Shown piece by piece: positions 55,016-63,730 of a stretch of 64,000 nucleotides of DNA. The stretch's first letter is position 1; each line of letters starts with the position of its first letter. A program made the translations under genes and the position numbers. This DNA is from Aureibaculum luteum (GTDB taxonomy: Bacteria > Bacteroidota > Bacteroidia > Flavobacteriales > Flavobacteriaceae): the NCBI RefSeq assembly GCF_003449015.1, contig NZ_QRGD01000013.1, positions 1 through 64,000 on the forward strand, read 5' to 3'. The notes under the pieces were generated by a model. It made no database searches. It was not told the origin of the DNA and was given only the letters and a program-made list of their open reading frames with translations.

Positions 55016-55229
55016 TAATGGAGTTTGTATTATTCAAGGATTATGTTATCCTTTTTGGTATAAAATATTGTTTTTATTGACGTGAATACACTTATGTCAT
55101 ATTAATTTACGGTTTAAATGATTAAAAACCTTTATTTATACCAATATCACCTTTTTTTATACACTTTTAATAATGTATGTGGTTTTACATTTGTACAAAA
55201 TTAAGAACCAATTTATTAAAACATATAAA

Positions 55230-55904
55230 ATGAAGATACCAAACATTGCAAAAGTAGAGATATTAAATGCATTTAATTTTAGACATGCTACTAAAGAGTT
55301 TGATGTTACCAAAAAGGTTTCAGATGAAGACATGAATTTCATCTTAAAAACAGCAAATTTATCGCCAAGTTCATTTGGTTTCGAACCTTGGCATTTTATA
55401 GTAGTTCAAGACAAGGAGTTACGTGAATTATTAAAACCTGTAGCTTGGGGAGCACCTTTAAAATTAGATACGGCAAGTCATTTTGTATTGGGTTTAAGTA
55501 TGAAAGCACCGATGGTAAAACATGATGCAGATTATATTATGCACATGATGAAGGATGTTAAACAATTACCAGCCGATGTAATTGAAATGTATTCTAAATT
55601 CTATAGGGAATTTCAAGAAAATGATTTCGATTTAGATACAGACAAAAAATTATTCGATTGGTCTGCCAAACAAACCTACATCGCTTTAGGTAATATGTTA
55701 ACAGCTTCAGCTTTAATAGGTATTGATTCTTGTCCGATTGAAGGATTTCATCAAGAAAAAGCCGAAGCCTTATTAAAAGAAAAATTTGATATAGATACAG
55801 ATAAATATGGTTTATCATTTATGGCTGCTTTTGGTTATAGAAAAACAGATCCAGAATTTGGAAAATCAAGAAGAAACTTTGAAGATATAGTTACGTTTAA
55901 GTAA
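55230..55904 (+). CDS. Nitroreductase-family NAD(P)H-dependent oxidoreductase
   Basis: 224 residues from the ATG at 55230. An upstream in-frame ATG at 55173 would add 19 residues that do not look like the family, so the later start is preferred. The FMN-binding nitroreductase pattern is clear: FNFRHATKEFD with its arginine, LSPSSFGFEPWHFIVV, and ALIGIDSCPIEGF and FMAAFGYR near the end. Such enzymes reduce nitroaromatics or quinones, here likely in stress defence. It begins a plus-strand redox cluster with the quinone oxidoreductase 28 bp later. Confidence 0.92.
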   Translation: MKIPNIAKVEILNAFNFRHATKEFDVTKKVSDEDMNFILKTANLSPSSFGFEPWHFIVVQDKELRELLKPVAWGAPLKLDTASHFVLGLSMKAPMVKHDADYIMHMMKDVKQLPADVIEMYSKFYREFQENDFDLDTDKKLFDWSAKQTYIALGNMLTASALIGIDSCPIEGFHQEKAEALLKEKFDIDTDKYGLSFMAAFGYRKTDPEFGKSRRNFEDIVTFK

Positions 55905-55932
55905 ACACTTCCATCTAAAAAATACAATAAAA

Positions 55933-56940
55933 ATGAAAGCAATAGGGTATAAAGAGAATCTTCCAATTGAAGATGAAAACTCATTACAAGACATAGAATT
56001 AAACACACCAAAAGCTACTGGAAAAGACATTTTAGTAGAAATAAAAGCTATTTCTGTAAATCCAGCAGATTATAAAGTGCGTGCAGGAATGCCAGTAGAA
56101 GGTGACGAATGGAAAGTTATCGGATGGGATGCAACTGGTATTGTAAAAGAAGTAGGCGAAGAGGTTACACTTTTTAAGGTTGGCGATGAAGTTTGGTATG
56201 CTGGTGATTTTACACGCCAAGGAAGTTATGCTCAATACCAAATTGTAGACGAACGTATTGTTGGCAAGAAACCAACAAGTTTATCTTTTCCAGAAGCTGC
56301 TGCTTTACCATTAACATCACTTACAGCTTACGAAATGTTGTTTGATAGATTACAAGTTTCAAAAGACGATGCAAGTAAATCTATTTTAGTAATTGGTGCG
56401 GCCGGAGGCGTAGGGTCTATTTTAGTACAACTGGCCAAAAAGCTAACGAAATTGAATATAATAGGTACGGCTTCTCGAGAAGAAACGACCAATTGGTTAA
56501 AAGAATTTGGTGCAGATACCGTTATAAATCACAGAAATAAATTAAGTGAGGAATTTGAGAAGTACAATCTTCCTGCTCCTGAATATGTAGTAAGTTTAAA
56601 CGCTACAGAGCATCATGTGGATGAGATTGTAAAGTTGATAAAACCTCAAGGTAAATTCGGTTTTATTGATGATCCAAAAGTGTTAAATGTGATGCCTTTT
56701 AAAGGAAAAGCAGTTTCAACACATATAGAATTGATGTTTACACGATCTATGTTTCAAACGGAAGATATGATTGAACAACACAACATTTTGAACAAAGTTT
56801 CAGAATTAATTGACAAAGGAACTATAAAAACCACTTTAGGTGAGAATTTCGGAATTATTAATGCTGAAAATCTTCGTAGAGCTCATGCATTCTTAGAAAC
56901 AGGTAAAGCAAAAGGTAAAATAGTTTTAGAAGGTTTTTAA
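55933..56940 (+). CDS. Zinc-independent quinone oxidoreductase / alcohol dehydrogenase-like (MDR)
   Basis: 335 residues. GroES-like N-terminal domain (IKAISVNPADYKVRAGM, then GWDATGIVKEVGE) and a Rossmann domain with VIGAAGGVGSILVQLAKKL (residues ~152-170). No zinc-binding cysteines are seen, in line with the zinc-free quinone-reductase branch. It directly follows the nitroreductase gene, so both are probably co-transcribed for detoxification of quinones or enones. It is distinct from the paralogue at 6252-7238. Confidence 0.9.
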   Translation: MKAIGYKENLPIEDENSLQDIELNTPKATGKDILVEIKAISVNPADYKVRAGMPVEGDEWKVIGWDATGIVKEVGEEVTLFKVGDEVWYAGDFTRQGSYAQYQIVDERIVGKKPTSLSFPEAAALPLTSLTAYEMLFDRLQVSKDDASKSILVIGAAGGVGSILVQLAKKLTKLNIIGTASREETTNWLKEFGADTVINHRNKLSEEFEKYNLPAPEYVVSLNATEHHVDEIVKLIKPQGKFGFIDDPKVLNVMPFKGKAVSTHIELMFTRSMFQTEDMIEQHNILNKVSELIDKGTIKTTLGENFGIINAENLRRAHAFLETGKAKGKIVLEGF

Positions 56941-56973
56941 TTTTATTAGGAAGTAATACATAAAAAATCAATT

Positions 56974-57087
56974 GTCACTTCGAGTGTTTTTATTGAAATG
57001 CAATGAAAATAAAAATGTATCGAGAAGCTTATTAGCTCTAATATTTCTAAATAAAAAATTCTGAAAAAGAAGTTCACACGAACTGAC
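56974..57087. repeat. MITE/REP-like palindromic element, copy 1
   Basis: It begins GTCACTTCGAGTG (56974-56986), contains GTATCGAGAAG (57017-57027), and ends CACACGAACTGAC (57075-57087), an imperfect reverse complement of the start. It lies between the quinone reductase and cupin genes. A second copy follows at 57597-57703. Confidence 0.7.
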
Positions 57088-57098
57088 TCAAATAAATA

Positions 57099-57581
57099 AT
57101 GCAAAAAATGAATTTCAAATCAATTATAGCGGCATTAGCGGTCACTACACTATTTGTAGGTAATACGGTAAATGCACAAGTAACAACCAAAGATTCTGTA
57201 GCAATTTCAAAAGTGCAACATTTCAATTTTGATAAAATGGAATCAGAAACTATTGGTGAGGGGATAAAGCGTAAGTGGTTTCATGGTGAAAAAGGTCAAA
57301 TGACCATTTTTAATTTAGAAAAAGGAGCACATATTCCTTGGCACCAGCATCCTAATGAGCAGATTACATATATTATGTCTGGTAAAGTAAAAATCAAGAC
57401 CATTATAGACGGAAAAGAACAATTTGTAGAAGTTGGAGCAGGAGAAGTGATTGTGTTTCCAGAAAATGTACCTCACGAGTTTTGGGCTCTAGAAGAAACG
57501 GTTGATTTAGATGTTCACGTTCCTGTGCGTGAAGATTGGTTAAGCAAAGAATTACCAGCGTATTTAAAAAAGAGTAAATAA
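57099..57581 (+). CDS. Secreted cupin-domain protein
   Basis: 160 residues with a signal peptide (cleavage near VNAQ, residue 26). A single cupin barrel is visible: motif 1 IPWHQHPNEQITYIMSG gives two histidines and a glutamate for metal binding, and motif 2 GEVIVFPENVPHEF gives the third histidine. It is probably a periplasmic metal-dependent enzyme or binding protein of unknown substrate. It is flanked on both sides by copies of the same palindromic element. An alternative start at the fourth residue (Met4) would not alter the prediction. Confidence 0.9.
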   Translation: MQKMNFKSIIAALAVTTLFVGNTVNAQVTTKDSVAISKVQHFNFDKMESETIGEGIKRKWFHGEKGQMTIFNLEKGAHIPWHQHPNEQITYIMSGKVKIKTIIDGKEQFVEVGAGEVIVFPENVPHEFWALEETVDLDVHVPVREDWLSKELPAYLKKSK

Positions 57582-57596
57582 AACTTTAAATAGAAC

Positions 57597-57703
57597 GTCA
57601 CTTCGAGTGAATTTTGAGGTACGAGAAATTAGTATCGAGAAGTTTGGGTTAAGTAAAAGTTCTTGATACAAAATTTTAAATAACGAATGTCACTCGAACT
57701 GAC
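57597..57703. repeat. MITE/REP-like palindromic element, copy 2
   Basis: GTCACTTCGAGTG (57597-57609) and CACTCGAACTGAC (57691-57703) are nearly perfect inverted ends. Inside, GTATCGAGAAG (57632-57642) is opposed by GTTCTTGATAC. It has the same orientation as copy 1, and together they bracket the cupin gene. Confidence 0.75.
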
Positions 57704-57721
57704 GACACAATTAAATTCAAA

Positions 57722-58828
57722 ATGAAAATCATTAATATCACATTTATTATCATCACAACAGTTATGTCAATACAAGCACAAAACACAATAACTGAAGCAG
57801 AGGTTTTTGCCACTACAGATCAAGCTGTTGGTAATATTACGTTTACTAATACTGGAGATTTAGTGTATAGTCATCATCCCTTTTTCTCACCAGATAATAG
57901 AGTAATGCTTATGAATGCTAAAACAAAAATAAGCCAACCGTTTCCTAATAAAGCTTGGAATACACCAAGAACTACCGACGATAATTATTTAAGTAATGTT
58001 TTAGGCATTAGAAACGATAAAAACGGAATTGTTTGGATGTTAGATATGGCACAACGTAATAATGTAACACCCAAAATAGTGGGTTGGAACACAAAAACCA
58101 ATCAATTAGAGCGTATTTATTATTTGCCAAAACCTGTAGTACCTGAGCATGCTCAACCAAATGATATGGTTGTAGATACTAAAAACGGTTATTTTATAAT
58201 AGCAGATGAAGGTATTGGCAATGGAGGAGATGGAACCAGTGGTGCATTTATTATTGTGGATATGAAAACGGGTAAAGCACGTCGATTATTAGAAGGTACG
58301 CGTACAACGTTGCCAGAAAATACACCAACGGTAATTAACGGAAAACATTTAGCGGTTAATGGTGTTGATTTATTAGTGGGTAATGACGGAATTACCGCTG
58401 ATGCTAATTTCGAATACATTTATTATGGTCCGTTAAACGGAACTAAAATCTACAGAATTAAAACCATTGATTTAGTAAATGAGAACTTTACAGAAACAGA
58501 ATTAGATGGTAGAATTGAAATGTATTCAGAGAAACCAAACAATGGAGGAATGAGTATTGATACGGAAGGGAATATTTATCTCACCGCTTTAGAATCGAAT
58601 AGCGTAGCTGTTGTTTTAGCAAAAGATAAAAGTGTAAAAACGATGATAAAAGACCCTAATATGGTTTGGCCAGATGGTGTAAGTTATAATCATGTAGATG
58701 GTTATATGTATGTTTCTGCAGCACAAGTAAATAGAGGAGCCGTATTTAATGAAGGTAAAGATCTCTCTACAAAACCATTTTATATTTTCAGGTTTAAACC
58801 TATAGTAGAAGGCGTTTCTTTTAGATAA
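57722..58828 (+). CDS. Major royal jelly / L-dopachrome tautomerase-related secreted protein
   Basis: 368 residues with a signal peptide (ending SIQAQ, residue 20). It is a beta-propeller of the royal-jelly (SMP-30-like) family: PNDMVVDTKNGYFIIADEGIG, then FIIVDMKTGKARRLLEGT, GITADANFEYIYYGPLNGTKIYRI and MVWPDGVSYNHVDGYMYVSAAQ. In bacteria the family probably acts on small lactone- or indole-like compounds, and the specific reaction is unknown. A decayed copy of its last ~70 residues occurs at 60671-60885, beyond the helicase gene. Confidence 0.88.
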   Translation: MKIINITFIIITTVMSIQAQNTITEAEVFATTDQAVGNITFTNTGDLVYSHHPFFSPDNRVMLMNAKTKISQPFPNKAWNTPRTTDDNYLSNVLGIRNDKNGIVWMLDMAQRNNVTPKIVGWNTKTNQLERIYYLPKPVVPEHAQPNDMVVDTKNGYFIIADEGIGNGGDGTSGAFIIVDMKTGKARRLLEGTRTTLPENTPTVINGKHLAVNGVDLLVGNDGITADANFEYIYYGPLNGTKIYRIKTIDLVNENFTETELDGRIEMYSEKPNNGGMSIDTEGNIYLTALESNSVAVVLAKDKSVKTMIKDPNMVWPDGVSYNHVDGYMYVSAAQVNRGAVFNEGKDLSTKPFYIFRFKPIVEGVSFR

Positions 58829-59020
58829 AACCGAGTTAAATACTTAATGACTTTACATCATCGGTTGCAAGTGGCCAACTTTCGGATAGCCGCCTGTTTT
58901 GGGGATTAATTTGGTGAAATTCCTACGATGAATATCTGGCAATGGATATCATTTAAGAAAATAACAGGGAATTGTTTCAGAAAGCCTTTCAATATATTAG
59001 TAATAACTTATTGAAGGTTT

Positions 59021-59028
59021 TACATTTG
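59021..59028 (+). promoter_or_regulatory. -7 promoter element for the helicase gene
   Basis: TACATTTG matches TAnnTTTG and ends 21 bp before the ATG at 59050. It supports that ATG as the true start, against the upstream TTG at 58972 in the same frame. Confidence 0.45.
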
Positions 59029-59049
59029 CACACTCAAGAAAAAGATATT

Positions 59050-60603
59050 ATGCAACAGCCCCTATTTGAAATACAGGAAAAAAAGACGGACAAAGAACTT
59101 TACAGCTACCAGCAAGGTGCTATTAATCAAATATTTGAAAAGTTCGATAATGAAAGAGATGATTACCACCTCTTATATCAATTACCTACTGGTGGGGGAA
59201 AGACCGTAATTTTCTCTGAGATGGTACGGCAATACCTTAAAAATCACTCAAAAAAGGTCTTGGTCATGACACACCGTGTAGAGCTCTGTAACCAGACTTC
59301 TAAAATGCTCACCAGTTTTGGAGTGGTCAATAAAGTAGTCAATAGCAAAGCCAATTTAGATGACCATGAACGCTACAATTGTTATGTGGCCATGGTGGAA
59401 ACGCTAAATAATAGGCTTAACGACGGTATATTGAATATCTCGGACGTTGGTTTAGTCATTGTAGATGAGGCTCATTATAATTCGTTTACAAAACTGTTCA
59501 AATTTTTCGAAAACTCATTTATTCTTGGGGTTACTGCTACGCCCTTAAGTTCCAATAAGGAGTTGCCCATGAATAGCAACTACGATGAGCTGATTCCTGG
59601 CGAATCCATAGAAAATTTAATTGAAAACGACTTTTTGGCGAGAGCCGAAACGCACCAGTATGACATGGGACTGACTTCTTTGGAGATAGGTTCCAATGGG
59701 GATTATACAGTTAAATCTTCTTCGGACCTGTATACGAGTCCGTCCATGTTAAATAAATTACTGGAAGCTTATATAATACATTCCAAGGAAAAAAAAACAT
59801 TGATATTTAACAATGGTATAGATACCTCAATCCAGGTATACCATACCTTTAACAATGCAGGGTTACCCATTATGCATTTGGACAATACCGCTACCAAAAA
59901 ACAACGAAAACAAATTTTAAAGTGGTTTCATGAAACTCCAGACGCCATACTAACATCTGTAAGTATACTGACGACTGGTTTTGATGAACCCACTATCGAT
60001 ACCATTATTTTAAACAGGGCCACAAAGTCCTTGACCTTGTACTACCAAATGATTGGTAGGGGCTCTCGGGTGTTGAACAACAAATCTAAATTTACCGTTA
60101 TAGATCTTGGCAATAATATCTATCGTTTTGGTCCTTGGGGTGCAGATCTAAACTGGGAGGCCATTTTTAAATTCCCGAATTATTACATAGACCGTATTAA
60201 GGACGATGAAGATATTGAAAGTGCCTTTAAACATGAGTTGGCCGATGACATTCGGTCAGAGTTTTCAAAATCCAAGGACACTTACTTGGATATTAATGCT
60301 TTATATAAGGATACCACCTTTTCCGGAGAATCCTCTAAAGTGGTTTTGGAAAAATCCATTGAACAACATGGCTATATCTGTATAGAAAACAGTGAAGATG
60401 TGTATGATGCCCTTACGTTGGCAAAATTACTTAAAGAAGACATTGATAATAGGATAAAAGTTTATGGCAAGTGTATAAGTAAAAGCACCAATAATTTTAT
60501 AAGTTGGCTAAAACTGGATTATCAAAAAAAGCTTAACACCTATCTTCGTGAAAATTTTGATGCCGTTTTTGAACAAATTCATGGTCATCCACCGGAAGAT
60601 TAA
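59050..60603 (+). CDS. DEAD/DEAH-box superfamily II helicase
   Basis: 517 residues from the ATG at 59050. The frame is open back to a TTG at 58972, but that would place the -7 box inside the gene. Motifs in order: Q-motif-like YSYQQGAINQIF, Walker A PTGGGKTV, motif II VDEAHYN, motif III GVTATPLSS, and in the second lobe ILTTGFDEPTID and QMIGRGSRVL. Helicases of this type occur in diverse defence and repair contexts; no partner gene is visible. The sequence is visibly less AT-rich than its neighbours, and it separates an intact gene from a decayed copy of that gene's 3' end, suggesting recent insertion. Confidence 0.9.
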   Translation: MQQPLFEIQEKKTDKELYSYQQGAINQIFEKFDNERDDYHLLYQLPTGGGKTVIFSEMVRQYLKNHSKKVLVMTHRVELCNQTSKMLTSFGVVNKVVNSKANLDDHERYNCYVAMVETLNNRLNDGILNISDVGLVIVDEAHYNSFTKLFKFFENSFILGVTATPLSSNKELPMNSNYDELIPGESIENLIENDFLARAETHQYDMGLTSLEIGSNGDYTVKSSSDLYTSPSMLNKLLEAYIIHSKEKKTLIFNNGIDTSIQVYHTFNNAGLPIMHLDNTATKKQRKQILKWFHETPDAILTSVSILTTGFDEPTIDTIILNRATKSLTLYYQMIGRGSRVLNNKSKFTVIDLGNNIYRFGPWGADLNWEAIFKFPNYYIDRIKDDEDIESAFKHELADDIRSEFSKSKDTYLDINALYKDTTFSGESSKVVLEKSIEQHGYICIENSEDVYDALTLAKLLKEDIDNRIKVYGKCISKSTNNFISWLKLDYQKKLNTYLRENFDAVFEQIHGHPPED

Positions 60604-60670
60604 CAGAGTCTTATAATCCAGAAATTAGATTGTATTTTTGTTTATTTAACGCTACTTAAAATAGGGTAAA

Positions 60671-60885
60671 AGTGTAGTCGAGGTTTTGGCAAAAGACCGT
60701 AGTATACACAAGATGATCATTTAATTTTGCCCGATGGTGTAAGTAATAACCACACAGATGGTCATATGTATGTATCCGCCACGTAAGTAGACAGGGGTGC
60801 CACTTTAATGATAGGCAAAGCGTAGCGACGAAACCATGTTGTATATGCAGTTTTATAACTAGTGTAGAAGGTGTAAATCATTTAG
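60671..60885 (+). pseudogene. Decayed 3' copy of the royal-jelly-type gene
   Basis: The segment reads VVEVLAKDRSIHKMI, then after a frameshift LPDGVSNNHTDGHMYVSAT-stop-VDRGAT, matching VAVVLAKDKSVKTMI, WPDGVSYNHVDGYMYVSAAQVNRGA of the gene at 57722-58828. The stop at 60784-60786 replaces the Gln codon. DNA similarity extends to the last codons (GTAGAAGG). It shows that a second copy of this gene once existed here, and was truncated and inactivated. Confidence 0.7.
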
Positions 60886-61024
60886 CTTTAAACTTAAGGT
60901 TCAATACGATGAATATGGACGTTACTTTAGAGCGAATTGCAAAAAAGGTATTGCCAGAATTTCATACCAAGGTTCAAAAAAAAATAAGAAAATGTAAGTA
61001 TGTATATAGTCGACAACTAAAAAG

Positions 61025-61050
61025 ACCTTTCGACTATGCTCAAAGTGACA
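61025..61050. repeat. REP-like fragment ahead of the SDR gene
   Basis: ACCTTTCGACTATGCTCAAA followed by GTGACA is a familiar flavobacterial repeat sequence (TTTCGACT...CTCAAAGTGACA). It explains the spurious upstream extension of the SDR reading frame. Confidence 0.4.
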
Positions 61051-61073
61051 TTAGAATAAAACAAATAAAAATC

Positions 61074-61880
61074 ATGTCTAAAGTAATAATAGTAACAGGA
61101 AGTACAGACGGAATAGGTAAAATTACGGCTTTAAATTTAGCGAAAAAAGGTCATACCGTATATGTACACGGAAGAAATGAAGCAAAAGTGCTTCAAGTAA
61201 TTTCGGAAATTAAAGAGGCTTCAAATAATGAAAATATAGAAGGTTTTGTAGCTGATTTTTCAGATTTAGAATCCGTTATAAAAATGGCAGATAAAATTAA
61301 AAAGGAAATTCCTAAAATTGATATTTTAATCAATAATGCAGGTGTTTTTAAAAGTAAAGCAATAGAGAATAAAGATGGTTTAGATATGAGAATGGTGGTG
61401 AATTATTTAGCTCCTTATGTATTAACGAATGCTATTCTTTCGAACATAAAAAAATCGGAAGCACCACGAATTATCAATTTAAGTTCTGCAGCACAAGCAC
61501 CAGTTTCAGAAGCTGTTTTAACAGGGAAAGAACAACAGTCCGAAAATTCAACCTACGCACAAAGTAAATTAGCATTAACGATGTGGAGTTTTAATTTAGC
61601 AAAACAAGAGCCAAATATTACAGTTATTGCCGTAAATCCCGGATCGTTGTTAAATACAAAAATGGCTAAAGAGGCGTATGGTCAACATTGGTCACCAGCG
61701 GAAAAAGGGAGCGATATTTTGGTTGATTTAGCATTGTCTGAAGACTATAAAAATGATTCAGGTAACTATTTTGACAATGATAAAGGTGAAGTTAAAGGAC
61801 ATTTTTCTCCTGCACATCCAGATGCGTATGACGAAGGTAAAATCGAAAAGTTATTAAGTATTACCAACGGTTTACTATAA
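61074..61880 (+). CDS. Short-chain dehydrogenase/reductase
   Basis: 268 residues from the ATG at 61074. The frame is open back to 60909, but the extra 55 residues come from a repeat element and have no SDR character. Motifs: VTGSTDGIGK (nucleotide binding, residues 7-16), LINNAGVFKS, INLSSAA with its serine, and STYAQSKLAL with the catalytic Tyr-x-x-x-Lys. An NAD(P)-dependent oxidoreductase of unknown substrate. A strong terminator follows at 61943. It may belong functionally with the nearby redox genes. Confidence 0.92.
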   Translation: MSKVIIVTGSTDGIGKITALNLAKKGHTVYVHGRNEAKVLQVISEIKEASNNENIEGFVADFSDLESVIKMADKIKKEIPKIDILINNAGVFKSKAIENKDGLDMRMVVNYLAPYVLTNAILSNIKKSEAPRIINLSSAAQAPVSEAVLTGKEQQSENSTYAQSKLALTMWSFNLAKQEPNITVIAVNPGSLLNTKMAKEAYGQHWSPAEKGSDILVDLALSEDYKNDSGNYFDNDKGEVKGHFSPAHPDAYDEGKIEKLLSITNGLL

Positions 61881-61942
61881 ATAGTTCTTTAAGTTTTACC
61901 AATCTTTATTAGGCAGTATAGGTTTAAATAGATTTAGTTTAT

Positions 61943-61980
61943 AACTCCGAGAGCAATAGCTCTCGGAGTTTTTTATTTTT
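61943..61980 (+). terminator. Strong Rho-independent terminator after the SDR gene
   Basis: AACTCCGAGAGC (61943-61954) pairs perfectly with GCTCTCGGAGTT (61959-61970) across AATA, followed by TTTTATTTTT. Confidence 0.9.
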
Positions 61981-62055
61981 AGGGGTTCTTATTTCTTTAT
62001 TTTTCATATTTATAATTCAATGTGAGTATGTTGAAATTTACAATCAAAAAATAGA

Positions 62056-62063
62056 TACTTTTG
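62056..62063 (+). promoter_or_regulatory. -7 promoter element for the AraC gene
   Basis: TACTTTTG fits TAnnTTTG. A TTG lies 22 bp upstream at 62031-62033. The presumed GTG start follows at 62088, in line with the usual promoter-to-start distance. Confidence 0.5.
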
Positions 62064-62087
62064 TTTTATAAATAAACACCACTATAC

Positions 62088-62951
62088 GTGACATCAAATA
62101 TTAAAAAGTATGGGTTTAAAGAAGGGGTGCCTCATGAGTTTGAGCTTTTAGACTTGGGCACGCATTATGCGAATCTTTTTGATGATTTAATTATACCACA
62201 TAGAACAGATTTCTATCAGATTATTTGGTTTAAAAGTGGAATGCCAAAGCATATGGTAGATTTTCATCCTATAGAAATACAACCAAATTCTATCTTATTT
62301 GTCGATAAAAATAGTGTTCAATGTTATGATAGTAAAGAGCCTATAGACGGAGAAATACTTTTATTTACGGATAACTTTTTTTGTAAAACAGAATATGACA
62401 CAAAGTTTTTAAGAAGTAGTATGCTTTTTAACGATTTATATGCTATTTCTAGTATTGAGGTGAAAAGTTTAACAGCTGTATTTGATAGCTTTATGAAGCT
62501 TATTAAAACGGAATTAGCTTCAGATGTAGATAACTATCAGTCAGATATTCTTAGAAATTATCTTCAGAACTTATTACTGTTGTCTGAGAGAGAAAGACAA
62601 AATCAAAATAGTACACAAATAAATAAAGGGTCAGATTTAGAATGTGTAATTAAGTTTAGAGATTTTTTAGACAAACAGTTTCAAACACAAAAATCGGTTA
62701 GTAAATACGCAATTCAACTCAATGTTACGCAAAAGCGTTTAAGTAATGCTACCTTAAAAATAATGGATATTACACCAAAGCAAATGATAGATGCTAGGAT
62801 AATATTAGAAGCTAAACGTTTGCTAGTCCATACTACAGATAGTGTAAAAGAAATTGGATATACGCTTGGTTTTGATGAACCTACAAATTTTGTGAAGTTT
62901 TTTAAAAAACATCAACATATTACACCAATAGAATTTAGAAATCGATTTTAA
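62088..62951 (+). CDS. AraC-family transcriptional regulator
   Basis: 287 residues with a GTG start: no ATG occurs before residue 50, and the N-terminal domain needs the preceding residues. The N-terminal half is a cupin-like sensing domain (HRTDFYQIIWFKSG). The C-terminus is a two-part helix-turn-helix (VSKYAIQLNVTQKRLSNATLK, then VKEIGYTLGFDEPTNFVKFFKKHQHITPIEFRNRF). It lies immediately downstream of the redox gene cluster and might control it, but it has its own promoter and a terminator separates them. Confidence 0.9.
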   Translation: MTSNIKKYGFKEGVPHEFELLDLGTHYANLFDDLIIPHRTDFYQIIWFKSGMPKHMVDFHPIEIQPNSILFVDKNSVQCYDSKEPIDGEILLFTDNFFCKTEYDTKFLRSSMLFNDLYAISSIEVKSLTAVFDSFMKLIKTELASDVDNYQSDILRNYLQNLLLLSERERQNQNSTQINKGSDLECVIKFRDFLDKQFQTQKSVSKYAIQLNVTQKRLSNATLKIMDITPKQMIDARIILEAKRLLVHTTDSVKEIGYTLGFDEPTNFVKFFKKHQHITPIEFRNRF

Positions 62952-63069
62952 TATTTTAAAATGGCGTAAAATTACCATTTATAGCTGCTTTTTTATCATA
63001 ATATATTAATGGTCTTAGAGCAATTTTGCTTCATAGTTTAACAACAAAAAATGAAACAAATTAAGAGAA

Positions 63070-63399
63070 ATGAAATTAGTAATTGATATATTAGGATGGT
63101 CAGGTTCTGGCTTTTTAATTCTTGCTTACGGACTAACACTTATTGAAAATAAAAAGTATTTTGATTATGCTAAGTACTTAAATCTTTTTGGAGCACTTTT
63201 AATTGCAATAAATTGTTATTATTATAATGCCATCCCTTCATTTGTGTCTAATTTAATATGGAGTATTATGGCAACTTTTACGTTATACAAAACGAAGCGA
63301 AAAGATCAAACTTTTAATAAAGAAAACGTGCATGGAAATCTTTATTTTTATCAACGTTTACAAATGCTAATGATGCGATTAAAATCAAGGGATTATTGA
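63070..63399 (+). CDS. Small membrane protein of the CBU_0592-like family
   Basis: 109 residues with three predicted membrane helices: ILGWSGSGFLILAYGLTLIE, YLNLFGALLIAINCYYYNAI and FVSNLIWSIMATFTLYK, followed by a basic tail. The motif order (GWxGsGxxxxAY, then a helix with LN.xGA) is what I associate with the CBU_0592 family of unknown function. A bidirectional terminator hairpin lies 49 bp downstream. Confidence 0.78.
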   Translation: MKLVIDILGWSGSGFLILAYGLTLIENKKYFDYAKYLNLFGALLIAINCYYYNAIPSFVSNLIWSIMATFTLYKTKRKDQTFNKENVHGNLYFYQRLQMLMMRLKSRDY

Positions 63400-63447
63400 A
63401 GGTTTGTAAGTATTTAATGCATACAAAATTGTAATTTATGATGTATA

Positions 63448-63474
63448 AAAAAGGCAGCCAGTGGCTGCCTTTTT
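63448..63474. terminator. Bidirectional terminator hairpin
   Basis: AAAAAGGCAGCC (63448-63459) and GGCTGCCTTTTT (63463-63474) pair perfectly across AGT. With A- and T-tracts on either side it can end transcription from both directions. Confidence 0.85.
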
Positions 63475-63607
63475 ATGCTTTTAAAGTTCTTTTATTCATC
63501 AAATAAAATTCACCTTTAGTTTCTGCTGCCTGTAAACCCCATTCTATAATCAGTTCTAAAATGGGAACCATTAAGGGTGTTGTACAATAAATAAATAGAA
63601 CATTCAT
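63473..63607 (-). CDS. Possible 44-residue ORF of unknown function
   Basis: A minus-strand ORF begins MNVLFIYCTTPLMVPILELI and ends YLMNKRTLKA, stopping inside the flank of the terminator hairpin. The placement of the hairpin right at its stop is suggestive. There is no recognised homology, no clear promoter and no conserved start context. It could equally be the tail of a lost larger gene, as a stop lies only two codons upstream of its ATG. Confidence 0.3.
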   Translation of the reverse strand: MNVLFIYCTTPLMVPILELIIEWGLQAAETKGEFYLMNKRTLKA

Positions 63608-63705
63608 AGGGGCTTAGCTGAAAGTAAACGAGATTTGAAATTTCGTAGTTTGGTTAAAAAATAGAAATAAATCCGGAAAAGTTTTTTTATTACTAACCGA
63701 TTGTT

Positions 63706-63713
63706 TAGTTTTG
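63706..63713 (+). promoter_or_regulatory. -7 promoter element for the TetR gene
   Basis: TAGTTTTG fits TAnnTTTG and lies 17 bp before the ATG at 63731. No clearly spaced -33 TTG was found. Confidence 0.45.
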
Positions 63714-63730
63714 CAGCGTAATTAGAAATA

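Noticed and set aside
55173-55229. Upstream start of the nitroreductase
   Set aside because: The added residues do not fit the family; the ATG at 55230 has a better position.
58972-59049. Helicase start at the upstream TTG
   Set aside because: A -7 promoter box lies inside this part, and the ATG at 59050 gives the usual protein length.
60909-61073. N-terminal extension of the SDR protein by 55 residues
   Set aside because: The extension is a repeat-derived sequence without SDR character. The nucleotide-binding motif starts seven residues after the ATG at 61074.
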